Assembly: GCA_028751875.1 (NCBI GenBank)
Contig: CM054134.1
Location: 47,788,818-47,852,817 of the forward strand
Direction of reading: 5' to 3'
DNA length: 64,000 bases
DNA from: Rapana venosa
Taxonomy: Eukaryota; Mollusca; Gastropoda; Neogastropoda; Muricidae
Under the pieces are notes generated by a model, which saw only the letters and a list, made by a program, of their open reading frames with translations, searched no databases and had not been told where the DNA came from. Of the stretch, positions 22,698-33,255 are shown one piece after another (the first letter of the stretch is position 1; each line of letters opens with the position of its first letter). The position numbers and the translations under genes are program-made.

Positions 22698-22928
22698 CGC
22701 GTGCACGCGCACGCACGCCAATATAAAGAATTAAAAATAAAAGAAAACAGTAAATACGACCTTTAGATTCTTCGGGAGACTATTTCATTGTGATTTATGA
22801 GTGGAATTGTGTGGGTCAAGAAATTCATTTACTTAATTTGCCTGTTAATGTGTTATCAGACAATATGGGCATGAAGCTGTTCAGATTAATAATATGTAAT
22901 TTGTGGAACTTGTGCAGGCATGTATATG

Positions 22929-22930
<2 letters not shown>
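22180..22930. other. Intergenic, start of the ELOVL6-TXNDC15 divergent spacer
   Basis: AT-rich unique sequence with a CA run and CGCACG tract at about 22664-22718. No gene was recognised. Confidence 0.5.
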
Positions 22931-22984
<54 letters not shown>

Positions 22985-23012
22985 CACGCACAGATGCTTG
23001 CTCGCACACATG

Positions 23013-23090
<78 letters not shown>
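22930..23090. repeat. (CA)n to (CT)n compound microsatellite
   Basis: About 52 bp of CA, a short interruption (GCACGCACAGATGCTTGCTC), then about 78 bp of CT. Frames such as the 159-aa plus one are artefacts of this repeat. Confidence 0.93.
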
Positions 23091-23093
<3 letters not shown>

Positions 23094-23699
23094 TTATCAC
23101 AGAGGACTTCCACTTTTACAGAAATGCATTGTTTTACATTATTTATAAATGCAAAAAATATAGATTTCCAATTTGGATTATGTGTAAAACATGGGGTTGT
23201 TTGGGTGGGGGATGTTTGGGTGTGTGTTTCAGGGTTTTTTTTAAAATGGATAAACAAAACGATATTTGAGTTACATTCCTATGGCTCACATACTAAACTA
23301 TTTTTCAAGGTTGGCATTATATTTGGCATTTGTTGGAGATCTGTATATTCTTCTCAGATGATATAGCCTTACTCGTAGCGTGAAGTCTGACTACACCAGG
23401 CAAAATCAGCACTGTCACTTTCAGAAAAATACTTTTGTAGTAAGAATATTGTGATCATTTACGCCAGCTAGTTTAAACCAGTTTAAGCCCTTACCCTCTC
23501 TCCGTAAGAAAAATAACCACATATTTGATGTATTGAATGTGTCTGGACAGAGGGGGGAGGGGGATTGACCTTGCTTTATTTAAGGCCCTCAATGATGAGG
23601 TTAGTGATCCACCATAACGCTGTACAAAAAGGGTTTAAAATGAATAAGGGAACCTGTCAGCAGTGTTAAATTACAATTTTATAAAATATCTCCCTCTGC

Positions 23700-23743
23700 C
23701 CTCTGACCCTCCCTCTCTGTCTGTCTGTCTCTCTCTCTCGTGT

Positions 23744-23814
<71 letters not shown>

Positions 23815-23850
23815 ATACAGGCATAAACGCACACACACACACACACACAG
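23700..23850. repeat. (CT)n and long (CA)n microsatellite
   Basis: A CTGT/CT stretch at 23712-23740 is followed by about 70 bp of CA and a second CA run at 23829-23850. A G homopolymer lies at about 23907-23925. Confidence 0.9.
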
Positions 23851-24017
23851 GCACAAACACACATTTCTTCCAGTTTTAATAATTTAATGTATAAGTACTT
23901 TTGTGGGGGAAGGGGGGGGGGGGGGCTGCTGGTATGCATGAGTCCTTGCATGTATATGTGCATAGAGTGTTTGGGCATACATGTTTGGGTACAGGAGGTA
24001 GTAGGTGATGCTGCTGT

Positions 24018-24095
24018 TGTTGCGACATGCTCTCTGCAGGAAGAGCAGCCCAAATTTCTTGCAGAGAAATCTACCATGACTTAAAGTGGTATATA
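24018..24095 (+). mobile_element. SINE family B, 3' tail fragment
   Basis: GCGACATGCTCTCTGCAGGA, GCAGAGAAATCTACCATGAC and TTAAAGTGGTATA before a poly-A match the end of the copy at 28104-28522. Confidence 0.72.
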
Positions 24096-24336
24096 AAAAA
24101 AAAATTTTTTATGCGGGAAGGTGGGGTGTTTTAATGTGGGAGGCTGGTAAATGATGAAGGGTAGCTTGTGAGGAGAATTGGTTAGGGTGAAAGCGAGTGT
24201 GTGGTTGAATATATGCGTTAGTCTTTTTGTTCATTATTTGAATGATTCTGTAAGTGTCATGTTTGTAAGCACTTCGAGCTCTCATAAGAATGTTTGGCAC
24301 ACAAAATATCCTTTCTAAGTTTCTTACTGACAGTTC

Positions 24337-24337
<1 letters not shown>

Positions 24338-24395
<58 letters not shown>
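24338..24395. repeat. (CA)n microsatellite
   Basis: CA repeat of about 58 bp with one TA interruption. Confidence 0.92.
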
Positions 24396-24400
<5 letters not shown>

Positions 24401-25484
24401 CATGCACTTTAGGTTGAACATACAGATAAAGCTTTTTTCTTTTCAGTCCTTGGTTGTGAGCAGTGTAAAAGACTTAGAGATGGGGGTTTACTGATGTGAG
24501 AGTGACTTTTGACTTTATTCTCTGCTAGAAGGGTGGGTTTTTCACTTTTTGTTTGTTCTTCTGATATTTACATGGGCAGATTTTTGAAATCTTTCTTTGA
24601 AATTCTCTTTAAGTGTAATGTACCATGATGTTGTAATCTGTGTGTATGTATGTATGTATGTTGCACAGTTTTAAGCTGAGCATTAACTACAAGGCGACAG
24701 TGTGAATATGGCCTCTGTAGACAGCAGAGATAATAAACAATATAACTGGATTGGATCATGTGTTATGGGATGTCCTGCTACAGAGTTTCTCTTTGAGGAC
24801 CTAAAAAGAAGTTGTGCAGCTTTAGATGTATTGAATTATGTAGATAAGTCCAATAAACACTAACAGCAAACTCATTCATATCATGTATTTATGTAGAAGT
24901 GATCATCTTTGTTTCCTTTGCTACAAACTGAGAAATTAGGTGAAAAGGACGCTTCAGATAAAGTTTATCGCCGGTGAACGGAACCATGAGGTTTTGATAT
25001 GTTTATAAACATAATTTGTAGGAATACGGTTTTGTTTTCTTTTTTGTGTTTGTGTGTATATATATATTTCATTGCATGGTGATCATTGACAATAAGGATG
25101 CTGTAATGATGCTAATATTGTTTATTGTAAGAGTGATTGTTGCTTTATTGATACCCCCCCCCCCCCCCCCCCCCCCCCCCCACCCAAATTTTTGTTTTTG
25201 ACAGTTTGTATAATATCATGCATGTATTTCAGATGACAGGTTGGCTACAAAAACATTCAGTCATTCAGATGAATAAGACTGTTGTTTATATAAAGCATGC
25301 ATAAATGTATGTTGGAAACTTTGCTCATATTGAGAAAGAGAGTGCAGATGAGTGTTTTACAATCACATCATTTCTTACTTTTAAAAAAACCAAAATGTTT
25401 ACAGCATATTCTGAGATGTAATGGAGAACAAGCAGCAATCAGTGTAAGGTTATTAATGTTTGTGATTCTGATTTGTAAATTTCA
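24396..25484. other. Upstream region of TXNDC15
   Basis: AT-rich sequence with a long C homopolymer at about 25145-25180. It ends in ATTTGTAAATTTCAG at 25484, a plausible 3' splice site, so the first coding exon of TXNDC15 may be preceded by a non-coding exon somewhere here. I could not place that exon. Confidence 0.4.
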
Positions 25485-25497
25485 GGCAGAGAACAGA

Positions 25498-25674
25498 ATG
25501 GATTTGTTTCGACTGATTGTGTCCATTGGACTGACCATCCTGGTGGTGATTGGGTCATGCTATTCATCAGAAGATCTGGAAAATAAAGAAGAATCTGTGG
25601 GAGAGCTCAACAGTCTGAATCCATCACAGCCCTCAAAAACTGAACAGCTCCAAGATGCTGCTGAAGACAGCCAT
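25498..25674 (+). CDS. TXNDC15: TXNDC15 coding exon 1
   Basis: 59 codons, start ATG to phase 0 donor GTAAGT at 25675. It encodes the signal peptide MDLFRLIVSIGLTILVVIGS and a start of the acidic luminal region. The start was chosen because it is immediately followed by the hydrophobic segment and follows a splice-acceptor-like TTTCAG by 13 bases. Confidence 0.85.
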
Positions 25675-25724
25675 GTAAGTAAAGTCTGAATACAAAATCT
25701 GTGCTTTTAACCAACACAGACATA

Positions 25725-25761
<37 letters not shown>

Positions 25762-25812
25762 ACACACACACACACACACACACTCTTACACACACACATA
25801 CACACACACTCA

Positions 25813-25879
<67 letters not shown>

Positions 25880-27168
25880 ACACACACACATTATTCAGTT
25901 CACTGTAATGGAGTAACAGATAATTTGATACTCACCACCTTGTATTCTGGAAGAAAGAGTCTAGCTGCACACATATCTTCAGCTACTGCCATATATGCAC
26001 ATGGTAAAGTGCATAGTCGATGGATGTTTTCACAGATATGAAGTGAATTCAGTTGGGGCATTGCTCTATAAACATTTCAAAAGCATAATTTTACATCTAT
26101 CAGAAACACATGGAAGATTTCACTGTTCCAGTGTCAGGATTGCAGGTGATTTTTGTTCAAATGCACTCAGCAGCTTTACACTTTGAAGGAAATCTAGAAT
26201 ACACTCTCCATTCATCACACCCAGGAATCACTGTGAGACTGTAAGTGTGCACTGGGTGAAAAATGTGTGTGTATGGCTGTTTTCAAGTACCATGCCATGT
26301 CAGCAGCCATACTTGGACTTCAGATGATTTTTTCTCCTTTCATGGAAAGTACAAGTTGTTATTGCTAAGAGTTTGTCATGACTGAAGACAGTCTCAACAT
26401 TTCAAAGCAAAACAGTTTATCATTGTAGGCCTTGGCACTGTGCTTATATGAGTAACTGACAAAGCTTTTGGCTTGGGTCAGAAACTTTGTGTCTTATGGC
26501 AAGTCACGGGTGACTTAAAGGGTAGTTCAATAATGTGAAGTATTAAAAAAATATATATTATTGAAGCTAACCAGAACTAAATGTTTTTGACCTATCACAA
26601 TCATACACTAAGGTCAGCTTATTCTGTGAAAGTTTTACTTGAATTTGCTTTTTAATTAATCCAAAGCTGTTAAGTGTGTAATTTTATGTTTGTCTGTGTA
26701 GAAGTTCCACTGTACCTTCTTGATTCTGTCAGCTTTTGTATAAATTTTTTCCATTTAAATGCAAACTCATGCCTTCACTCTGTTAGTTATTGCATACACT
26801 TTGTTCGATTTTAATGCTTTTTTAAATTTTTATTATACTCTTTGTAATATGAAACACAAACAAGATATTACACATGGTTTAGACCAGTAAGTATAGATGT
26901 ACCCATGTTGTTATTGAGATTATATTTATATCCCAGCAGAGATTTCTGATTAGGGACTGATGAAGGGCCTGTTAGATAGACTGGCTTCTGATAAGAGTTT
27001 ATGAAATATCATCAGCTTTTTTTGTTTTGTTTTCTTTTAATCCACCTTTCACTGTATTTGAATTGAAGTAGTGGAAAACTTTCGCATCACACATTTTATT
27101 GAGGATCTTAGGGTGCTTTTTCAATCCTCTCTTTCTTTGTCTCTCTCCTAGTCTTTCTCCCTCTCTGT

Positions 27169-27262
<94 letters not shown>

Positions 27263-30200
27263 TACACACACACACACATTTTCTCTGAGCAGTTTATGTT
27301 TTTCCATTTGCTCAACAGAATTTTGAGGATAGTGATACCACAAGATCTAAGACACCACCTGACCTGCAGGAAGAACTGAGGAACCAAGATGAAGATGCTG
27401 CAGCAACAGGGATGCACACTGAAGACCACCAAGTGGGGAGCAAATCATTAAAAAGTGACTTTGAGAGTGAGAATTCCATAGACAGTCAAGGCAGTAAAGA
27501 AACAAGGAAATCAGCTAGGCTAGTGCTCCAGGCATTTGGATCTGAGGACACAGATGATGAAGAAGGCACAGATAGCCAAAGCGACGCAAAAGAAGAGATA
27601 TGGACAGAGCAGACAGAAGATGGAACAGAGCAGAAGCGGTCTAGTGGGCGGCGGTTTTTTTCGCTGATGAACTTGATCAAGTTTCTGCTGAACCCTGTGA
27701 TCGAGGAGTTTCAGGAGATGGAGAAGTCTTCCACTGGTCCAGAAGCTGCTGCTGCTTCTGCTGCTGCCACCGACGCCAACAACCACAGTGAAGTTGCTGG
27801 TGTATCTGCAGGTCACTTGTTCTTTTTTACATTGTGTTATCTGCTTTGTCATTGTAAATGCAATGTACATATATATGCATATATGTGAGCCCCTATTCAT
27901 GCCCATACACATGCATGCTTGCATACGTGCAAGCCTGTCCTCTCCCACACGTGCGCATCACACACACACACAAAAGAGGATTTTTCCTCTGGAGTTAACA
28001 TCAGTGCCGACTCCACTCTCTCCACAAGTCCTTTGGATGAGACTATAAACCAAGGTCCTGTGTGCGAACGCACTCAGAACATCTTGCGCGCACATTAAAA
28101 CCTGGATCGGTGGTCTAGAGGTAATGCGCCTGTCTAGAAAGCGAAAAGTCTGGGTCAGAAGTGTGCGGTGGTTTGAATCCCGTTTGGACCCAAAACTTTC
28201 TCCCCATCCATTAGATCATGAGTTGTGGTCTGGGGGCTAGTTTTTTGGATGAGACGATAAACTGAGGTCCCGTGTGTGGCACATAATTATTTAGCGCACA
28301 TCAAAGAACCCACGGCAACAAGAGAGTTGTCCCTGGCAAAATTCTGTAGAAAAAAAGCCACTCTAATAGGGAAACACACAGAGTTGCAGACAGGAAAAAA
28401 AAAAAAAAGGGTGGCGCTGCTCTTGTGAGACGTGCTGTCCCCGGGAAGAGCAGCCTGAATTTCACGCAGAGAAATCTGCCATGACTTAAAGGGGTATAAA
28501 GAAAGAAAGAAAGAAAGAAAACATGTTCCTCTTTTCGAAAGAGTAGGCCATTGTGTTTAGGTGGGAATGAATGACAAAATTTACAAAACTGCATAGACAT
28601 GGGGACTGGATGAAAAAAGCACATAATAATAATAATAATAATAATAATAATGTATGTAATTTATATAGCGCTGAATCTTGTACAGCAACAAATCAAAGCG
28701 CTTTATTTTGGAGCGCTTATTCCATTATCCTAAAAATAAAAGAATGAATAAATAAAAAAAATTTAAAAAACACACAGCCACACCCTATGCATGCATGTGC
28801 AATGCCACTGTTGTCCAAATGCACAGTAAGGGGTTGGGGGGGGGAGGGGAGGGAAGAGTTGAGGAGAGAATGAACAAATTATTGGTGAAGCTAGTGAAAA
28901 ATGCATTTGTTTGTTCCATGTTATGTGGCGTATAGTTCAAAATATTACTTTGAACCTGTAAGACTTGTCTGTCTGTGTTACATTGTGATTTTATATTTTA
29001 AGAGAGAGTTTGTGTGCTTTTGATTTGAATTTTATTCATGTATCTATTTGTTGTTTTTACTCGTCTAAGTATATATATATAAAAGCGTTCTTTTGGGGTG
29101 TTGTTTTTTTCTAGTATGGAGGATGGGGAGAGAAAAATTATGGGGTCAAATAACTCTTTGATTTTTATGTGTCTGTTACAGTAATGGGTAAAGTAGTTAT
29201 GAGATAATGATCTTAATGCTTTTTTTTTTTTTAAACAATCCTGTCACAGTTTGTTTGTTTTTAATATAAGAATTGCTATCAGTAAATGGTTGTAATTGCT
29301 GTGGATCATTTCAGATGCCAAAATAGTAAACACATCCATAACATTTTTGTAAATAACAGATTTGACTATGCTTTGGAACATATTTGTAGCAATTGCACTG
29401 AAACATGTTTGAAACATGTTACCAAGTATGGAACAAGTGGGTGAAATCATTGTTTATTGACAATTTATTAATTTCATATACCTCACTCTGTACTGGTTCA
29501 CTCACTTTTTAAAAATTGTTGGGATCTTCAGGTGGATTAGATTTTAGTGTAAAAGATGGTGTGATTTACTGATTCAGGTAATGGGGTACTTTGCCAAACA
29601 GTAAGATGGATGAAGTAACGGTTAGCATAACATTTTGTGTCATTTTTTCCAGTCTCTGGGATGGGACTTTTTTTTTTAATTGGTTTTTTATTTAATTATT
29701 TTATTCTTTTATTTCAAGGATAATGGAATAAGCAGTCATGTACTTTTTTACAACCAGCACACAATGGCCTCAGGTGCAGGCATAACAAAACATGTATTAT
29801 TTGTAGAATAGGTTAGCTATAGTGGCTGGCGTGGAGGACACTAATATATTCAGCATGCGGTCCACAACCTGCAGAAAGATGGGCTTCAGTATGCTCAGCT
29901 TGCCCAAGATACATTGCTAAAAACTGTAATGCAGTCCCAATGACTCCTCATGCAGTCATGGACTCTAAAAGAAAAATCAATTCAGAGTAACTCTTAAAGC
30001 ATGTACTGTGTACAATGTTCACCAAATCTGCTCTTGTTTGGGGCATTGATTGGTGTATCTTCAGTTGTTTTTGTTCCAAACTTTTTTAAAAAGAATTTGC
30101 TGGGAAATGACACAGGTAACTCCTCAGAAGTGGGAGACCAGGAGAAGAAGAATGGCACAGAATCGGGCAAGAAGACCAAGTTCCAGTGTGCGGGCAGAAA

Positions 30201-32668
30201 CGTGACCGAGAACACGACAGCCTTGGTCAGAATAGTCAACAGTACTGTACTGCTGGAGCTGCTCAGTTTTGACAAGAACCATTCCGCATCAGACTGTGTG
30301 CTGGTGATGTTTTATGCTCCTTGGTGTCACTTCTGTGCTGCCACTGCCCCTCACTACAATGCTATAGCACGAGCGTTTCCACAGCTGGAGGTGCTGGCTG
30401 TAGATACCGTTCATTTTAGCAAGTGAGTATTGTGCATCCGGACTTCACTTACAACATGACATAAGCAAACATACCTGAATGCAACTGCTGTAGCTTTTAA
30501 ACTGTAGTTAAATCCAGATGTTGGAATGCAGCTACCTTAATCAGTTAATGGTGGGCAAACACGGTCGCATATATGCAAATTCTCACCATTGGTGAACCTT
30601 GGAGCTTTGATAGCGGAACAAAAAAACCAAACAAATAAAACCGTGGTCATGGTTAAATTCAATGCATGTTTACTTATTCATCCCAACTCGGATATTAAAT
30701 ACATGTTTAGAAATGGTGCCTTGGTAATTTTAAACACAAAGATTTGTGAGTTGACAATATGAAGTGCATGTACACATAAAGGCATATATATCCTCATCTC
30801 TACCTTATCTCACACAACACACACACATACACACAGAGTGAAGCAACTACATAACTCCACAGATCAGAATACAGTAAATCAGAGAAGGTAATTAAGACTT
30901 TTAAAAAAATATGCCACAAAGATTCAAAATATGTGAAGGCTTTCTCAGGCTCAATATTTGTGAATAATTGATCAGTTGTGAATGATATTAAAGTGCAATT
31001 GTACAGATTGAATGATATGAAAATTCATGTTCTATTTTCAGCATCATGTTGTAACTTAATTGTCATTATTACCAAACAAGTTGTGTTTGCTCAAAAGCTG
31101 TCTTTGAAAAATGAAATAAAGATTGCCTCCCCTTTGATCATGGCAACTTTACTGTTTCATATTTGGTTTGGCAAAGAAGGTTGCATGTATAACAAAAATA
31201 TTGTTTGGATGTTATTGGTTGCCAGACTTATCAAATATAGGTATGCATGCACTGTCCATTGAACTATGGAATTCAAAGCTTTGAGATACCAGTTGACTGA
31301 GTGAGGAGTTAAGTAACAGCATACATTGTGGGAAAGCTTGTTCTGGAGAAACAATTGACATGTCTTATAATTGTTTTTCCATGGTTAGTCTTCTTATGAT
31401 CTATCCATGGGTTTTAGAAGGTAGGAAGTTAACACTAACAACACTTATAAAATGGATTGATGGCACATGCTAGCAAACCACATTATGTCCAGGACTTTTT
31501 ATTTATTTTTTTAAATGCAATACATATATATACACCAGTGCTTTTTCAGTGTCTTGCAGAGCTGTATGAAATGTGTGTAGTAATCCTCCTCCATCCATTG
31601 TTATAACCAAAGAATTTTTTACTTTATGGCCCTTCATCTGTCAGTTCATGGGCTGCAAATGAATACTGTAATATTTTTCCCAAATTTTCTGTTTCAGTTT
31701 AAATGCAAGGTTTGGTACAGTAGCAGTTCCAAATATCATGCTGTTTCATCAATCGCGATCTGCTGTTCGATTTAACCACACAGAACGTTACTTTGACACA
31801 TTGCTACAGTTTATCACAAACACAACAGGTAAGTTACATTATTTACCAATTCCTCTCCCTACTCTTTAAATAAAACAGAGCTGTGAACTAGTTAGTGAAT
31901 GATTTATTTTCATGATCATGTGTATTTTTATGCATACTTTACACAATTTTTCGTTAAATGCTCAACTTTACTGGTACTGTTACAATGGTGGACTTTGTTC
32001 ATCAGTTTTGTGGTAATTTTTGTAGTGTTTGTATCCAGGTTGGTTGGTTTTGTCATCGTGTTGAAGACCATTGAGCAGGAATTTGTCGTCAGTGTGTTTC
32101 TGTTTTGTGCCTCTGTTGTCAGTATTTAGTCTTTGCACTGAAAAACATTTCTGTTAATGTAATATTCACCTACATCATCCTTTTTTATATATAGAGTAGA
32201 GTAACCAAAAGAATCGGCCAGTTTTGGGTCACTTTAGCACATGCCACTTACAAAAAATAATTTCTTTTAAAAACACAAACAAAAAAGAACTTGCAAAATT
32301 GCTCCAAAAACATATCTCTGACTTTAAATTCCTGTCACTATAGTAAATCCTTTCGAATTATTGAGAATGATGACTTTGTTCAGTGTATGGTATATAGTTT
32401 GTGGCAGACCAGTGGCTGTGCAAGTATAGATTATTATTCCATGTTGACAGGGCTGAAGGCAAACAGCAGTGTGGAGCTGTCACCAGAGGACTATGAAGGC
32501 CCCTTGTCCTCCACCCCTACTGAAGAGACCGACTATCTCTTGTGGTTTGCCTGGGTCTTCATTGTCGTCTGCAGTGGCCACATCTTCATCTCCAGTCAAG
32601 TTGGTCAGCGGGCAATAGAAAGAGTGATGGTATTGTGGCAGGAACATCAGCATCAGCACATCGAGTGA
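25498..32668 (+). CDS. TXNDC15: Thioredoxin domain-containing protein 15-like, five coding exons
   Basis: Membrane-anchored thioredoxin-fold protein; the human ortholog is an ER/ciliary protein mutated in Meckel-Gruber syndrome. Coding exons: 25498-25674, 27319-27811, 30116-30422, 31698-31828, 32451-32668, giving 441 aa (human about 360). All introns are GT-AG and phases match (0, 1, 2, 1). Residues 1-22 form a signal peptide-like stretch. Exon 2 adds a long acidic, Ser/Glu-rich region. Exon 3 carries FYAPWCHFCAATAPHY, the thioredoxin active site. Exon 4 has RFGTVAVPNIMLF with the cis-proline. Exon 5 has a membrane segment near LLWFAWVFIVVC and the tail WQEHQHQHIE, comparable to the human tail. 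The exon 2 donor (GTCACT) is weak; an alternative at 27800 (GTGTAT) keeps the same phase and would shorten the protein by 4 aa. Confidence 0.88.
25729..25885. repeat. (CA)n microsatellite in TXNDC15 intron 1
   Basis: About 150 bp of CA repeat with small interruptions (CCA, CTTA, TACA), starting 55 bases after the exon 1 donor. Confidence 0.92.
27168..27282. repeat. (CA)n(TA)n(CA)n microsatellite at the end of intron 1
   Basis: CA, then TA, then CA runs ending about 35 bases before the exon 2 acceptor, so the repeat overlaps the region where the branch point and polypyrimidine tract are expected. Confidence 0.9.
27319..27811 (+). CDS. TXNDC15: TXNDC15 coding exon 2
   Basis: Starts after CTCAACAG in phase 0 and ends in phase 1. 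It encodes an acidic, low-complexity luminal region (FGSEDTDDEEGTDSQSD), a more ordered stretch RRFFSLMNLIKFLLNPVIEE and an Ala-rich run. Only part of it is likely to be conserved across phyla. Confidence 0.8.
27972..28103 (+). mobile_element. SINE family A, both ends truncated
   Basis: AAAAGAGGATTTTTCCTCTG, GAGTTAACATCAGTGCCGAC, GATGAGACTATAAACCAAGG and GAACATCTTGCGCGCACATT match family A. It is cut off where a family B SINE begins at 28104, in TXNDC15 intron 2. Confidence 0.85.
28104..28522 (+). mobile_element. SINE family B, near full length
   Basis: tRNA-like head TGGATCGGTGGTCTAGAGGT and GCGCCTGTCTAGAAAGCGAA, B-box-like GGTTTGAATCCCG at about 28170, body with GGATGAGACGATAAACTGAG, CATCAAAGAACCCACGGCAA, AAGCCACTCTAATAGGGA and CAGAGAAATCTGCCATGAC, ending TTAAAGGGGTATAAAGAAAG repeats. 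At about 420 bp it is the best reference for the family in this window. Confidence 0.88.
28523..28745 (+). mobile_element. SINE family A 3' part interrupted by element F
   Basis: CTCTTTTCGAAAGAGTAGGC to GGATGAAAAAAGCACAT is family A; then an AAT run, TATATAGCGCTGAATCTTG and CAAAGCGCTTTATTTTGGAG (family F, about 28624-28711); then CGCTTATTCCATTATCC completes family A. The insertion lies within the GCACATAAGTGC palindrome near the A 3' end. Confidence 0.8.
28746..29684. other. Intron 2 sequence, nothing recognised
   Basis: AT-rich TXNDC15 intron 2 sequence with a G-rich tract near 28836-28855. No repeat family or exon was recognised. Confidence 0.5.
29685..29775 (-). mobile_element. SINE family A, 3' fragment
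   Basis: T-rich tail, TTTCAAGGATAATGGAATAA and CAGCACACAATGGCCTC on the plus strand, with an internal deletion of the CCCCGTGTGTATG segment. Confidence 0.78.
30116..30422 (+). CDS. TXNDC15: TXNDC15 coding exon 3 (active site)
   Basis: Follows GACACAG and joins exon 2 to form Gly (G|GT). It encodes KFQCAGRNVTENTT and the thioredoxin active-site strand with Cys-His-Phe-Cys. The donor is AA|GTGAGT, phase 2. Confidence 0.9.
30545..30625 (+). mobile_element. SINE family D, 3' fragment
   Basis: AATTCTCACCATTGGTGAACCT and GGAGCTTTGATAGCGGAAC before an A-rich tail, in TXNDC15 intron 3. Confidence 0.65.
31698..31828 (+). CDS. TXNDC15: TXNDC15 coding exon 4
   Basis: Acceptor TTTTCTGTTTCAG. It encodes NLNARFGTVAVPNIMLF, RFNHTERYFDTLLQFITNTTG; the VPN cis-proline loop and NHT-R pattern are diagnostic for TXNDC15. 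Donor G|GTAAGT, phase 1. Confidence 0.92.
32451..32668 (+). CDS. TXNDC15: TXNDC15 coding exon 5 (membrane anchor)
   Basis: Acceptor ATGTTGACAG; phase 1 junction forms Gly. 71 codons plus TGA. It has one hydrophobic helix and a short basic-to-polar cytosolic tail. Confidence 0.9.
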
Positions 32669-33255
32669 TTGCTTCAAGCTCGTCATGACTTTGGTGCTGA
32701 AATATTCTGGGTGTACGAGTTTGTTGGTGTGTGAGGCTATGAGGAATTAGCGGACCGTGCAATTACAGAATTGAAAAATGGGAATTGTGAGATATAGAGA
32801 ATGGACCATGTGATCTGCATTTTTGCGTGAATGAATGTATGTATGGTTTTAACTGTTTCTATATATACGTATGTTGTTAATAATATGTATGTTTTGGAAT
32901 GCATCGAAATACATGAGTGTTGTTATGAGAGAAGAAATGAAAAACAGTGCTGATTGACTTTAAGAAAAATGTGTGTACTACAAATATCTGGAATATTTTT
33001 TTGTTTGTTTCTTTAAAGTTTTTTTTTCTTTTGCTGATATCTTTTAAGTGTTTTTCTGATGTGTACTTTAAAAAATTTTTTTTAGAGGGGTAAGAATTGT
33101 AGTAGGCAAAATTCAGTCTCAAAATCTGTCCTAGTTGCTTGATAATTCAAAATGGTTTTGGTTGGGAGGGGGGGGGGGGGGGGGGGGGGGAGCGGTTAGC
33201 AAAGAGATGTGCATCATATGATCACCCATGCCAGACTTGAAAAAAAAATAATAAA
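32669..33255 (+). other. TXNDC15 3' UTR candidate and poly(A) signal
   Basis: AT-rich sequence after the stop, with a G homopolymer at about 33168-33190 and AATAAA at 33250-33255. The poly(A) site itself cannot be fixed from sequence alone. Confidence 0.45.

Noticed and set aside
22790..23366. 148-159-aa frames over the CA/CT repeat
   Set aside because: Thr-His and Leu-Ser repeats from microsatellites; no conserved sequence at either side.
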